Source: CAZTJA01 sp964613745 (GTDB taxonomy: Bacteria; Desulfobacterota; Desulfomonilia; Desulfomonilales; Desulfomonilaceae). From it: a stretch of DNA of 64,000 bases. The stretch is taken from the NCBI GenBank assembly GCA_964613745.1, contig CAZTJA010000007.1, forward strand, positions 1-64,000, in the 5' to 3' direction. Shown piece after piece: positions 17,820 to 26,310 of the stretch. The position numbers and the translations under genes were made by a program. The notes beneath the pieces were generated by a model. That model was not told the DNA's origin, searched no databases, and was given only the letters and a program-made list of their open reading frames with translations. How positions within the stretch are numbered: the stretch's first letter is position 1; every line of letters begins with the position of its first letter.

Positions 17820-18392
17820 ATGAAGCGACATTTACCCAATTTTCTTACGCTTGGACGCCTTGTCCTTGTGCCTCCGATAATTATTCTGCAGTTTTTCGAT
17901 GGAAGGGTTCCGTCGGCTGCCGCAGGAATCATATTTTTGATCGCGTCACTCACCGATTTTTTTGATGGCTTTATTGCCCGGCGATTTTCCGTAGAATCTT
18001 CCTTCGGGCGATTCCTTGATCCAATAGCAGACAAAGTGCTCGTGACTTCGGCACTGATCATGCTCATTGCGCAAGACAGAGTCCAGGCGTGGATAGTAAT
18101 GTTAATCATCAGTCGGGAAGTTGCCGTAAGTGCTCTTCGCGCGATAACTAAATCATGGGATACAACTTTGCAACCGAGCCCTATAGGTAAGCTTAAAGCG
18201 GTAGTGCAGTTTGCTGCCATTGTTCCCCTGATCATTCATTACGAATACGATTTCGGTATCATGGTGAACTTTCACGTTATAGGCACAGTATTACTCTACG
18301 TCGCACTCATGCTGACTCTTTGGTCGGGTATTGATTATTTTGTCCGGTTCTACAGGGAATATGAAATTAGAGAAAATAATGATCAATTCTGA
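17820..18392 (+). CDS. pgsA: CDP-diacylglycerol-glycerol-3-phosphate 3-phosphatidyltransferase
   Basis: Inner-membrane enzyme that makes phosphatidylglycerophosphate, the committed step to phosphatidylglycerol and cardiolipin. The CDP-alcohol phosphotransferase motif DGx2ARx8Gx3Dx3D is complete: DGFIARR, then FGRFLDPIADK. Four or more hydrophobic helices cover the rest, and PNFLTLGRL at the N terminus is typical. ATG 17820 is preferred over the TTG three bases earlier because AGGA lies at a nine-base spacing. At 190 residues it has normal length. It is the last plus-strand gene of the group and faces a minus-strand small gene. Confidence 0.93.
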   Translation: MKRHLPNFLTLGRLVLVPPIIILQFFDGRVPSAAAGIIFLIASLTDFFDGFIARRFSVESSFGRFLDPIADKVLVTSALIMLIAQDRVQAWIVMLIISREVAVSALRAITKSWDTTLQPSPIGKLKAVVQFAAIVPLIIHYEYDFGIMVNFHVIGTVLLYVALMLTLWSGIDYFVRFYREYEIRENNDQF

Positions 18393-18441
18393 TGCATTCG
18401 ACTCGGAGCTACTGAGGGAATGACGAAACTAATAGTAGGAG

Positions 18442-18663
18442 TTATTGAACCGGTTTGATGGATTCACTTGCAGCTCTGTCTTCACTTCTTCGCTTACACT
18501 CCTCAACACATCCGGAATAACTGATCTGATCCTTGTCGGGATCAAAAGTACTCCTGCAATCCTCAATGCATGAGTCAAGTTCGTAATCGGAATAGACGCA
18601 AGAGATTCCGGGAAACATCATTATCAAGGCGAGCGTCAGGAGAAACACTTTTGTCTTGAGCAT
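18442..18663 (-). CDS. Small cysteine-patterned exported protein or lipoprotein
   Basis: Not recognised. A 73-residue product with an N-terminal basic and hydrophobic export signal (TKVFLLTLALIMMFPGISC), Cys22 as a possible lipidation site, and a mature part carrying two CxxxC pairs: SCIEDC (Cys32/Cys36) and GCVEEC (Cys52/Cys56), 15 residues apart. The twin CX3C spacing suggests two disulfides in a helical hairpin or a metal site. The frame begins at 18687, but ATG 18663 follows AAGGCGG at five bases and starts the signal directly. It lies alone between pgsA (convergent) and a tRNA-Ser gene. Confidence 0.6.
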   Translation of the reverse strand: MLKTKVFLLTLALIMMFPGISCVYSDYELDSCIEDCRSTFDPDKDQISYSGCVEECKRRSEDRAASESIKPVQ

Positions 18664-18778
18664 GTAAACCGCCTTTGTTCGAGACAAATTCTGGACGGTA
18701 TCAGAACAGGACTGAGTCTGAGTTGAATCTTAGGTGAATTCTACAGTGAATCGGTGACAAATCCGATCATTGTTTTTG

Positions 18779-18864
18779 TGGCGGAGGGAGAGGGATTCGA
18801 ACCCCCGGATCTTTCGATCAACGGTTTTCAAGACCGCCGCCTTAAACCACTCGGCCATCCCTCC
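18779..18864 (-). tRNA. tRNA-Ser (UGA anticodon)
   Basis: Read on the minus strand, the acceptor GGAGGGA pairs with TCCCTCC, discriminator G and an encoded CCA. The D-arm GCCGAGTGGTTTAAGGC, anticodon stem-loop with loop CTTGAAA (anticodon TGA), long class II variable arm and T-loop GGTTCGAATCC are all present. The long extra arm is diagnostic for serine with this anticodon. Confidence 0.96.
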
Positions 18865-18900
18865 TGATTCATTTGATCCTAAGTAAATGGACAAAACATG

Positions 18901-19833
18901 TCAAGGACCATCCACTGCAACTCTCAAGGATTTGTCGTCAGTATTCAGCTCCACATGTGCTCCGTGCGGAAAAGTCAGATTTGGAAGAGAATGACCATGC
19001 GGAATTCGCGATATTATAGGAAAACCGGGCCGGGTAATTATTGAAAACAGAATGCTTTCCACTTCGTTGTCCAGGATGTTTCCGGATGAATCCAAAAACC
19101 TTCCCAAAATTAACCCTGAAATTATCTTAAAAACGCCGGCCAAATGAAGCTGCATTAGCATGCGGTCTATCCGATAGAGCGGTTCGTTCACGTCTTCAAT
19201 GAACAGGATGGCATTCTTGAAACTACAAGAATATTTCGAGCCGAGCAGAGCACAGATAAGGGAAAGGCAGCCGCCCAAAAGATTTCCGACTGCTCTCCCA
19301 GGAGCCAGAACCTTTCCTTCCGTTGCAGAAGCAAATATATAATTATGCGAAATTGGTCGGAAAAGAAAATGGTGCAGACTCTCGGAAGATATATGATCCA
19401 GCCCATTTCCTATGCAACCGGCCACCATCGGACCTGCAAGCGTAACCAATCCCGATTTCTTAAATAGTGCCGATTGAAGAGCCGTTATGTCACTCATTCC
19501 GAGAACGATCTTCGGATTGAGTCTAACTGATTTGTAATCCAGACATTCAAGCATTCTCATGCAGCCGTAGCCCCCTCTTGCGGCAAATAAGGCGTGAATA
19601 TTTGGATTCTTGAACATTGAGTTCACATCGGACTGTCTTATTTCATCACACCCGGCCAAATATCCCGATTCCGCAGCAACCGACTTACCGAGAACAGTCT
19701 TCAAGCCGAGCTTTTCTAGTTCAGCGATTCCTTGGTTCAACAGATTCTGATTTACAGGGCCGGCCGGCGCTATTATGCCGACGGTGTCACCCTCTCGCAG
19801 GGGCGGGGGATAAACGGTTTTGCAAGCCGTCAT
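18901..19833 (-). CDS. ldcA: LD-carboxypeptidase (peptidase family S66, LdcA type)
   Basis: Removes the terminal D-alanine from muropeptide tetrapeptides during cell-wall recycling, a cytoplasmic serine peptidase. The 310 residues carry LREGDTVGIIAPAGP, AARGGYGCMR, the nucleophile in GMSDITAL (Ser114; tyrosine is more usual than methionine before the serine), the catalytic glutamate in FIEDVNEPLYRIDRML (Glu213) and the histidine in PHGHSLPN (His281). Ser-Glu-His is the family's triad. The start codon overlaps the trmL stop by four bases, so the two genes are co-transcribed, with trmL first. Substrate details are inferred from the family. Confidence 0.9.
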   Translation of the reverse strand: MTACKTVYPPPLREGDTVGIIAPAGPVNQNLLNQGIAELEKLGLKTVLGKSVAAESGYLAGCDEIRQSDVNSMFKNPNIHALFAARGGYGCMRMLECLDYKSVRLNPKIVLGMSDITALQSALFKKSGLVTLAGPMVAGCIGNGLDHISSESLHHFLFRPISHNYIFASATEGKVLAPGRAVGNLLGGCLSLICALLGSKYSCSFKNAILFIEDVNEPLYRIDRMLMQLHLAGVFKIISGLILGRFLDSSGNILDNEVESILFSIITRPGFPIISRIPHGHSLPNLTFPHGAHVELNTDDKSLRVAVDGP

Positions 19834-20300
19834 ATGTCCAAACTCGGCAGAGTTCCAGTGGAGCGTAAAGCCTCGTACACCATGATTCCGACGGATACGG
19901 AAAGATTGAGACTCCTCACTTTGTCTATCCTAATTGGAATACGGGCAATTCTCTCCGGAAACAATCCAAATACGTCTTCAGAAAGACCGGTAGTCTCCGG
20001 CCCAAAAAGTATATGATCATTCGTCCCATACTGGATTTCAGTGTAGAGCCTCCCTCTCTTGGCGCTTGTGAGCACAATTTTATCGGGGGTTACAGATTCC
20101 AAATACCTGCCCAGGTCTTCCCAAATAGTAAGTTCCACCTTTTTCCAGTAGTCCAGCCCGGCACGTTTCAGGTACTTGTCGGACAGCTCGAAACCAAGAG
20201 GCTTGATCAGGTGTAATCTAGCTCCGGTAGCACAGCACAGCCGACCAATGTTGCCGGTGTTGGGAGGAATTTCCGGATTGACAAGAACTACGTTCATCAT
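19830..20300 (-). CDS. trmL: tRNA (cytidine(34)-2'-O)-methyltransferase
   Basis: SPOUT-class RNA methyltransferase that modifies the wobble base of leucine tRNAs. About 156 residues, the minimal SPOUT size. The N-terminal motif is NVVLVNPEIPPNTGNIGR, followed by LIKPLGFELSDKYLKRAGLDY, the knot glycine segment LFGPETTGL and IPIRIDKVRSLNLSVSVGI. Two adjacent ATG codons (20300 and 20297) fit the family start; an upstream in-frame ATG at 20318 would overlap the previous gene by 14 bases. The last four bases overlap the LD-carboxypeptidase start. Confidence 0.93.
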   Translation of the reverse strand: MMNVVLVNPEIPPNTGNIGRLCCATGARLHLIKPLGFELSDKYLKRAGLDYWKKVELTIWEDLGRYLESVTPDKIVLTSAKRGRLYTEIQYGTNDHILFGPETTGLSEDVFGLFPERIARIPIRIDKVRSLNLSVSVGIMVYEALRSTGTLPSLDI

Positions 20301-20304
20301 GCTT

Positions 20305-21615
20305 CTATGAGAAATCACGAAAACTTCGTAATATTATGTCCTTAACCTGCGTAATCTGAGCTGTAGTCCCCAGTTGAGTCTCAAACCCGTCTCCTAGAAA
20401 GAGAAAAGCATCGTCATGGACATGCATGCCCGTAAAGATATCCTGACTACAGACAACACTAGGACTTAGCGCCCCTTTAACATCGTAACCTCGATGAGGA
20501 ACAATGACGAGATCAGGGGCATTGCTCAAACGATTACCACAGTACACATCCTTCTTCGTCCTCACACTTTCGAACAAGGGCATATCAACTATGTCGGGAT
20601 TGAAGAGGCCGACATCCTGAAATTTAAGGCTCTGAAAAGCTGATTGTACCCGAGCAACGGTTTCATCATAGCCCGATGCTCTAACTTTTCCGTTCTCAAA
20701 CCTATCCTGCGAGTTGATATAGATCCTCCCAGGATCCATAGCGAAAGCAATGGAGTCTGAGGATACATCTTCCAGTCCCTTCGGACTCATGTTTAAAAAC
20801 TTAAGAAAACCGAGGGTTTTTAGTAGCGCATTGACATTGAATTGATTTTCAAGTTTGCAAAAACCATGATCGGAAAGCATTATCAATTGAGATCCCGCTC
20901 CAGTAAGATTCGCGAAATTCCCAATGAATTTGTCCAGACGCTTATAGTAATTGTAGAAAGATTCATAAAACGGATCCTTGGGATTTTCGACTGCACCGTA
21001 GAAAAAATGATGAAGCCTATCCGTTCCCGTTACCACCGTTATTATCAAATCCCATGATTCTGCCTGAATTAATCGAGCTGTGACTTTTTCAAGAGTGTTC
21101 AGATTCTCGAACAGCTCCGTCATAAAACCCCAGCGGTCGGATCTTCCTTTGACGGCATCGACGTCAAAATCGTAGTTATATGACTTTAAAAAGGATAGAA
21201 CATCCTGAGGGTAAGTGCCTTTAGCAGGGTTAGGAACTACAAAACCGCACACCAATACTCCGTTGAGAGGTCGAGCGGGGTAGGTAAAGGGCAAGTTAAT
21301 TACGAGAACTCTCTTGTCCGGTATTTGGTTCCATATAACAGGTACTCCAATGTCGTCGAAAGACGGAAGATGAAGGGCAATTCGACCCGGTTTCAGATCA
21401 GTAAACCCAAAAATGCCGTGTTCCCCGGGATTTGCTCCCGTCATGAAAGAAGTCCAGGCCGCGGAGGAAATCGGCGGCAAACACGTTTCCATGCGGTGAA
21501 GACTGCCCGTTTTGAATATATCGGCAGTCTCAGGCATAATTCCGGATCCAATCATCTTCGTGAGTAGACTGTGTGGTACGCCGTCGAGCCCTAATACGGC
21601 AATCTTTTTTTTCAT
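20305..21615 (-). CDS. Alkaline phosphatase superfamily phosphodiesterase/pyrophosphatase-like protein
   Basis: A 436-residue member of the type I phosphodiesterase/nucleotide pyrophosphatase branch. Metal ligands and nucleophile are readable: VLGLDGVPHS at the N terminus (Asp11), the nucleophile region LPPISSAAWTSFMTGANPGE, GTDRLHHFFYG, MLSDHGFCK and the C-terminal ligand in GMHVHDDAFLFLG. The family acts on phosphate mono- or diesters, nucleotides, or activated lipids and glycans; the substrate cannot be deduced. No signal peptide is seen, so it appears cytoplasmic. Its start overlaps the stop of the upstream PHP gene by four bases, which links the two phosphoesterases in one transcript. 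Confidence 0.8.
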   Translation of the reverse strand: MKKKIAVLGLDGVPHSLLTKMIGSGIMPETADIFKTGSLHRMETCLPPISSAAWTSFMTGANPGEHGIFGFTDLKPGRIALHLPSFDDIGVPVIWNQIPDKRVLVINLPFTYPARPLNGVLVCGFVVPNPAKGTYPQDVLSFLKSYNYDFDVDAVKGRSDRWGFMTELFENLNTLEKVTARLIQAESWDLIITVVTGTDRLHHFFYGAVENPKDPFYESFYNYYKRLDKFIGNFANLTGAGSQLIMLSDHGFCKLENQFNVNALLKTLGFLKFLNMSPKGLEDVSSDSIAFAMDPGRIYINSQDRFENGKVRASGYDETVARVQSAFQSLKFQDVGLFNPDIVDMPLFESVRTKKDVYCGNRLSNAPDLVIVPHRGYDVKGALSPSVVCSQDIFTGMHVHDDAFLFLGDGFETQLGTTAQITQVKDIILRSFRDFS

Positions 21616-22496
21616 GAATTAAATCCGGCAGGATGTTCACGACTGTTGGGGGGCTGTGCAACCAAGTGCTTCCGGAGATCTTCCACAATCGAATAGGGTA
21701 GCCTACCGTTAAACGGAAATGATCCCAACTTTATGTTGGGTTTGTTTGCTCCATGGAAATCCGTGCCTCCTGTTATCGACAGCCCGAACTTTGCTGCAGT
21801 TCTTCGATATTGATCAATTTGTTCTGAATTGTGAACCGGGTAATATACCTCGATTCCTTTTAGTCCAAAATCGACCAATTCAGAAATGCGTTTTTCGAAT
21901 TCCACTGAGGATTGGGCGCGCAACGAATATGGGTGAGCAAGTACGGGGATTCCTCCTGATTGCACAATCAGAGCTATGGATTCTTGAGCAGAAAGTTTTC
22001 TTTTTTCTACGTAAGCCGGTGCTCCCCTGTTTAGATACTTCTCAAATCCCTCTTGCATCGACCTCGTGTAACCCTTTCTCATGAGTATTTTTGCCAAATG
22101 CGGACGGCCGGGAACTCCACCAATAGCCTCATCGTGGATTTCGGACCGAGTGATTTCTTTTCCGAGAGTCGAAAGAATTTCCAGAATTTTATCCATACGA
22201 ACGTGACGTTCTCTTCTGAGGAATTCGAGTTTAGTCTTTAGCAAAGGGTTTTCAATATCGATCCAATACCCGAGTATGTGCATGAACCCCGGTGAGGAAT
22301 CCGTACTAATCTCTACTCCTGGTACAACTTCAATCCCAATTTCTGTGCCCATCTCGAGGGCGGATGATATCCCTGCTACAGTGTCGTGATCCGTTATGGC
22401 AATCGTTCGTAGATTATACTGTGAGGCCAGGCGAACTACTTCAGGCGGTGTAAGAGTCCCATCGGACATTATTGTATGTACATGAAGATCTATCAT
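21612..22496 (-). CDS. PHP-domain phosphoesterase (RNase AM/YciV type)
   Basis: Metal-dependent phosphoesterase of 294 residues. PHP motifs are present in order: DLHVHTIMSDG, AITDHDTVAG, VVPGVEIST, VLAHPYS and the last ligands in TGGTDFHG. Relatives hydrolyse 3',5'-nucleoside bisphosphates or trim RNA 5' ends. The region between about residues 95 and 185 forms the lid insert seen in the YciV group (IGGVPGRPHLAKILMRKGY). It is the first gene of a four-gene minus-strand operon (PHP, phosphodiesterase, trmL, ldcA) and is divergent from glmM across 256 bases. Confidence 0.86.
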   Translation of the reverse strand: MIDLHVHTIMSDGTLTPPEVVRLASQYNLRTIAITDHDTVAGISSALEMGTEIGIEVVPGVEISTDSSPGFMHILGYWIDIENPLLKTKLEFLRRERHVRMDKILEILSTLGKEITRSEIHDEAIGGVPGRPHLAKILMRKGYTRSMQEGFEKYLNRGAPAYVEKRKLSAQESIALIVQSGGIPVLAHPYSLRAQSSVEFEKRISELVDFGLKGIEVYYPVHNSEQIDQYRRTAAKFGLSITGGTDFHGANKPNIKLGSFPFNGRLPYSIVEDLRKHLVAQPPNSREHPAGFNS

Positions 22497-22577
22497 TAAA
22501 AAGCCTTACGTTCCGAATTATTTATGTGCTATCAGATGCTTCTTATTTGAGCATGTTTCGCATGAGGAATATAAATC

Positions 22578-22606
22578 TTGTAAGACATTGCAAAACTGGG
22601 TATAGT
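22578..22606 (+). promoter_or_regulatory. Predicted sigma-70 promoter for glmM-kdsD
   Basis: TTGTAA (22578-22583) and TATAGT (22601-22606) are separated by 17 bases, about 147 bases before the glmM ATG, in the divergent region upstream of the PHP gene. The remaining leader shows no strong stem-loop that I could recognise. Confidence 0.5.
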
Positions 22607-22752
22607 AAAAGATTAAGTTCCGCTAACGCCATTTTCGATTCGAACATGCACTAAGCGGTTACAATGTAGCCGTTCAGTTGCTCAAAATCAAATCTCCTCT
22701 ATGGGGTGTCTGATCGGCTCTTGAAGCTTGGGACCGGAGTATTCTACCCTAT

Positions 22753-24102
22753 ATGCAAAAAAAACTTTTCGGCACTGACGGGATTCGGGGAAAAGCCAAC
22801 GAATTTCCAATGACCGTTGAAACGGCCATGAAATTGGGGCGAGCCATCGCATTTTTAGCTCGGCAGTCCGGCAGAAAATCGCGCATCATCATCGGCAAAG
22901 ATACGCGAATTTCCGGGTACATGTTTGAAACAGCGATGATTGCAGGAATCAGTTCAATGGGAGTTGACACCCTGCTCGCCGGTCCGATACCGACACCTGC
23001 GGTTGCATTTCTCACCGTGAACATGCGGTGTGCTTATGGGGTAGTGATCTCGGCATCTCACAATCCATTCGAAGATAATGGGATCAAGTTTTTCGATTCA
23101 GAAGGTTTTAAGTTATCTGACGAACTCGAATTCGATCTGGAGAATCTCGTTCTTCAAAATACCGAAAAATTGGCGTTTCCTACCGGTGAGAACATTGGTC
23201 GCGCTTACAGGATTGATGATTCTATTGGTCGATACATTGTTTTCTCCAAAAGCTCCTTACCGAGAGGTCTCTACCTTAACGGGTTGAAAATAGTAGTCGA
23301 TTGCGCTAACGGTGCAGCATACAAAGCGGGACCGGCAGTTTTCGACGAACTCGGTGCCGATGTCACTGCTCTGGGAATCACTCCGAATGGTACAAACATT
23401 AACGATGCCTGTGGATCGCTTTATCCAAATAATCTTTGCTCCAACGTCGTTTCAACAGGTGCTGATATCGGGATTGCATTTGACGGCGACGCAGATAGGG
23501 TCATATTTTCCGATGAAAAGGGTAATGAGGTTGACGGCGACAAAATTATGGGGCTCGTTGCATTGGACATGAAACGGCGGGGTGTTCTGCGGAAAGACAC
23601 CCTGGTCGCGACAGTGATGAGCAATATGGGTCTGGAAGTCGCAATGAGAGATTCGGGAATCAATTTGATACGAACTGATGTCGGCGATCGTTTTGTGGTA
23701 GAGAAACTGCGCAGCAATGACTTGAATTTCGGGGGTGAACAGTCAGGACATCTCGTTTTTCTTGATCACAACACTTCGGGGGACGGTATCATTTCAGCTC
23801 TTCAGGTATTACGCATCCTGAGAGACACGGGCAGACCATTGTCGGAATTGGTCTCATTCGTGAGCACGTACCCTCAACTGCTCCGAAATGTACCAGTACT
23901 CAGAAAGATAAACTTAGACGACGTACCTACCGTTAAGGCCGCAATGAACGAAGCCGAAAATCTTCTCAATGGGCGCGGCAGACTGCTCGTACGCTATTCA
24001 GGGACTCAGATGTTATGCAGAGTAATGGCTGAAGGGGAAAATGAAACCCTAGTCAATCGAGTGGTGGACATGGTGAGCGATGCAATCTCCAGAAATATCT
24101 AA
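22753..24102 (+). CDS. glmM: Phosphoglucosamine mutase
   Basis: Converts glucosamine-6-phosphate to glucosamine-1-phosphate for UDP-GlcNAc, hence peptidoglycan and lipopolysaccharide. The 449-residue protein has FGTDGIRGKAN at the N terminus, the phosphoserine loop VVISASHNPFEDNGIKFF (Ser102), the metal loop DGDADRVIF, the sugar-binding GGEQSGHL and the phosphate-binding RYSGTQ near the end. These spell GlmM rather than phosphomannomutase. The 3' end overlaps kdsD by 23 bases, tying amino-sugar and Kdo-precursor supply. Confidence 0.95.
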   Translation: MQKKLFGTDGIRGKANEFPMTVETAMKLGRAIAFLARQSGRKSRIIIGKDTRISGYMFETAMIAGISSMGVDTLLAGPIPTPAVAFLTVNMRCAYGVVISASHNPFEDNGIKFFDSEGFKLSDELEFDLENLVLQNTEKLAFPTGENIGRAYRIDDSIGRYIVFSKSSLPRGLYLNGLKIVVDCANGAAYKAGPAVFDELGADVTALGITPNGTNINDACGSLYPNNLCSNVVSTGADIGIAFDGDADRVIFSDEKGNEVDGDKIMGLVALDMKRRGVLRKDTLVATVMSNMGLEVAMRDSGINLIRTDVGDRFVVEKLRSNDLNFGGEQSGHLVFLDHNTSGDGIISALQVLRILRDTGRPLSELVSFVSTYPQLLRNVPVLRKINLDDVPTVKAAMNEAENLLNGRGRLLVRYSGTQMLCRVMAEGENETLVNRVVDMVSDAISRNI

Positions 24103-25081
24103 TCCGACCACCAGGCCGCTTGAGGTTGCCAGAAAAGTACTGGAAACGGAAATTCAGGGAATTCTTGCGGTTAGTGCATCTTTGGACGAGAAATTCGATT
24201 TGTGTGTTGATTTTCTTTACGCCTTGAGAGGCCGCATTATCATAACCGGAGTCGGAAAATCGGGAATAATAGGACGTAAAATTGCAGCAACGCTCACAAG
24301 TACGGGATCTCCCGCCATTTTTGTTCATCCTGTCGATGGACTTCATGGCGACGTTGGAATAGTTGGGAGAGATGACGCTTTAATAGCAATTTCAAACAGC
24401 GGTGAAACTCCGGAAATCACGTCTTTAGTAGCTACTGTTAAAAAGAGAGGCCCCGCAATAGTAGCGCTGACCGGTGGAGCAAGCTCCACGCTGGCGAGAG
24501 TGGCCGATTTCGTCTTGAATTGCAGAGTTCCCAAGGAAGCCTGTCCCTTGAATATGGCTCCCACTGCCAGCACCACCGCAGCTTTATCTCTGGGCGATGC
24601 CCTGGCGGTCGCGCTTATGATACGGAGAGGTTTCAAAAAAGAGGATTTCTTAAGGCATCATCCGGCGGGAAGCCTAGGGGAGAGACTTAATCTGAAAGTC
24701 AGAGACATGATGCTGGACCGCAAATCAGCTCCTGAGGTTTCCAAAGGGGATAAGATAAGAGACGTGATTGCCGAAATAAACAAACTCAACCTGGGATTCA
24801 CTCTAGTGACCGAGAGCGACACACTACTCGGAATAATCACCGATGGAGACATAAGGCGGGCCCTGGAACATGACGATCTGATTTTATTGCGAAAAGCATC
24901 TGATTTAATGACTTCAAACCCTCTGGTCATAACGGAAGATCAAACTGCAGCGGAAGCACTGGAAATAATGGAACGAAAACTTATTACCGCCCTTGCCGTT
25001 GTACAAGACTCCGGAAAACTAAGCGGCATTATACACTTACATGATTTGCTGGGTCGTGGACAAATTCGGTTTTCCCAGTAG
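24080..25081 (+). CDS. kdsD: Arabinose-5-phosphate isomerase, KdsD/KpsF family
   Basis: Interconverts ribulose-5-phosphate and arabinose-5-phosphate, the first step to Kdo of lipopolysaccharide. Residues about 35-180 form the SIS domain: IITGVGKSGIIGRKIAATL, ISNSGETPEI and MAPTASTTAALSLGDALAV. Two CBS domains follow at about 210-265 and 275-333. The catalytic segment reads HPVDGLHGDVGIVG, where relatives commonly have AEASHGDLG, but the HGD core is kept. The first 23 bases lie inside glmM. A GutQ-like or other sugar-phosphate isomerase role is less likely given the glmM neighbour. Confidence 0.85.
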   Translation: MQSPEISNPTTRPLEVARKVLETEIQGILAVSASLDEKFDLCVDFLYALRGRIIITGVGKSGIIGRKIAATLTSTGSPAIFVHPVDGLHGDVGIVGRDDALIAISNSGETPEITSLVATVKKRGPAIVALTGGASSTLARVADFVLNCRVPKEACPLNMAPTASTTAALSLGDALAVALMIRRGFKKEDFLRHHPAGSLGERLNLKVRDMMLDRKSAPEVSKGDKIRDVIAEINKLNLGFTLVTESDTLLGIITDGDIRRALEHDDLILLRKASDLMTSNPLVITEDQTAAEALEIMERKLITALAVVQDSGKLSGIIHLHDLLGRGQIRFSQ

Positions 25082-25169
25082 AGCCAAATGGACTCGAAAT
25101 AATTAGCTATAGTCGGCGGCAGTTTTGCCACAATCCGCATCTTTATTTGCGGAACCATGGAGGAACAAC

Positions 25170-25544
25170 ATGAAACTTAAAAAAGAAGATTTAGAATACT
25201 TCCAAGGCATACTCCAAAAGCAGCTTGATGATTTAATAAGAGGAGCGGAACGAACCGTTGGTGACATGACTGAAGGCGAAGGCAAAAGCACCTTTCCAGA
25301 CCCGACTGACCGCGCATCATTGGAGTCCGATCGAAACTTTGAGTTAAGGATCAGGGATCGCGAGAGAAAACTTATAAGCAAAATACGCAAGGCTCTGGAA
25401 AAAGTTGAGGAGGGAACGTTCGGTTTTTGCGAAGTATGTGGTGAACCAATTGACTTCAAAAGACTTGAAGCACGGCCCGTGACTACTCATTGTATCGAAT
25501 GCAAGACCAGTGAAGAAGAGGAAGAAAAAATCCGAAAAATGTGA
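25170..25544 (+). CDS. DksA/TraR family zinc-finger protein
   Basis: A 124-residue RNA-polymerase secondary-channel type regulator. The N-terminal part is a charged coiled coil with DPTDRASLESDRNFELRIRD, and the C4 zinc finger is CEVCG and CIEC with ARPVTTHC between them. DksA proper carries DxxDxA at the coiled-coil tip; the DPTDRAS here fits that position. ATG 25170 is selected over earlier in-frame codons because GGAGGA lies five bases before it. It probably modulates transcription with ppGpp, from family knowledge. A 6-bp hairpin (TCCGCA/TGCGGA, 25134-25153) precedes the ribosome site. Confidence 0.88.
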   Translation: MKLKKEDLEYFQGILQKQLDDLIRGAERTVGDMTEGEGKSTFPDPTDRASLESDRNFELRIRDRERKLISKIRKALEKVEEGTFGFCEVCGEPIDFKRLEARPVTTHCIECKTSEEEEEKIRKM

Positions 25545-25586
25545 TGGTTAATTTTAATCCGCGTAAGTGAGAAGCCATTGAGAAGA

Positions 25587-25615
25587 TTGACTTATTTAGC
25601 TACCATATATATTTT
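25587..25615 (+). promoter_or_regulatory. Predicted sigma-70 promoter before the charged hypothetical gene
   Basis: TTGACT (25587-25592) lies 17 bases before TATTTT (25610-25615); TATATT at 25608 with a 15-base spacer is an alternative -10. It sits 40 bases before the 25655 gene, in a clearly AT-rich stretch. Confidence 0.4.
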
Positions 25616-25654
25616 TTTACCAATAGGACGCGAATTAATTAATTATGGATTAAA

Positions 25655-26245
25655 ATGAGACTTGAACAGAAACAAATTAAAAGGTATTCAAATTTTTCAC
25701 CCGAATCAAATTCATGTCTTGATACGCGCAAAATCCCATACTTTGATTTTGATTCGAGAAAAGTAGAATTCAGAAGTAACCAGCTTGAATTTGATTATAA
25801 TAAGAATGAGGACCGGGACTTAGAGCGGATGAACACGATTCGGGAGAATTTCGTCCATCTGAATACAAGTAGAAAAATTCCCACTCTGTCGCAGTACAAA
25901 ACTATTCTTTCAGGTGCAATTCCTCGGATAGCCGGTTCGGTCAAAAGGATGCGTCTTGAAGGAGCGGTATCCATAGCAGAGTGCGAGATCCATTTGGAAA
26001 CAAAAATAAACAATAATGCTCACATAGAAGAGCACAAATCATCGCAGGGCAAAGGTCATATGAGAGAAGAATTGTCTGAAGCTGAGTTCACAAAACCTAG
26101 ACCGCTAAAGGTGATCCGAAGACGTAAAGATACAGAAACAAAAGTCTTTGAGACCAAAGCTAAACCGTTTCCCAAGGCAATGTTGGAAGGTGTCGAGTTG
26201 CTGACTGAAAAGGAATTGGAAGCCGCTGGACGAGAACGCAATTGA
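25655..26245 (+). CDS. Hypothetical highly charged protein
   Basis: Not recognised. A 196-residue product with no signal peptide or membrane segment. It is rich in Lys, Arg and Glu (for example KVIRRRKDTETKVFETKAK near residues 151-169). The middle part, about 65-115, is the least charged and most fold-like (IPRIAGSVKRMRLEGAVSIA). The N-terminal half has aspartate/arginine-rich stretches such as YFDFDSRKVEF. Codons are more AT-rich than in the neighbours, and the gene follows its own AT-rich promoter region. The ribosome site is weak. It could be a lineage-restricted gene; expression is not proven by sequence alone. Confidence 0.5.
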   Translation: MRLEQKQIKRYSNFSPESNSCLDTRKIPYFDFDSRKVEFRSNQLEFDYNKNEDRDLERMNTIRENFVHLNTSRKIPTLSQYKTILSGAIPRIAGSVKRMRLEGAVSIAECEIHLETKINNNAHIEEHKSSQGKGHMREELSEAEFTKPRPLKVIRRRKDTETKVFETKAKPFPKAMLEGVELLTEKELEAAGRERN

Positions 26246-26310
26246 TTGCAATGCCGATCCTACTCCAAAAGGCATACATCTTTCAGATCGGGTAACCATA
26301 ATTTCAAGGA

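Noticed and set aside
18779..18864. tRNA-Ser as an integration site of a genomic island
   Set aside because: No integrase, direct repeat of the tRNA 3' end, or phage-like gene lies nearby, and neighbouring genes are housekeeping.
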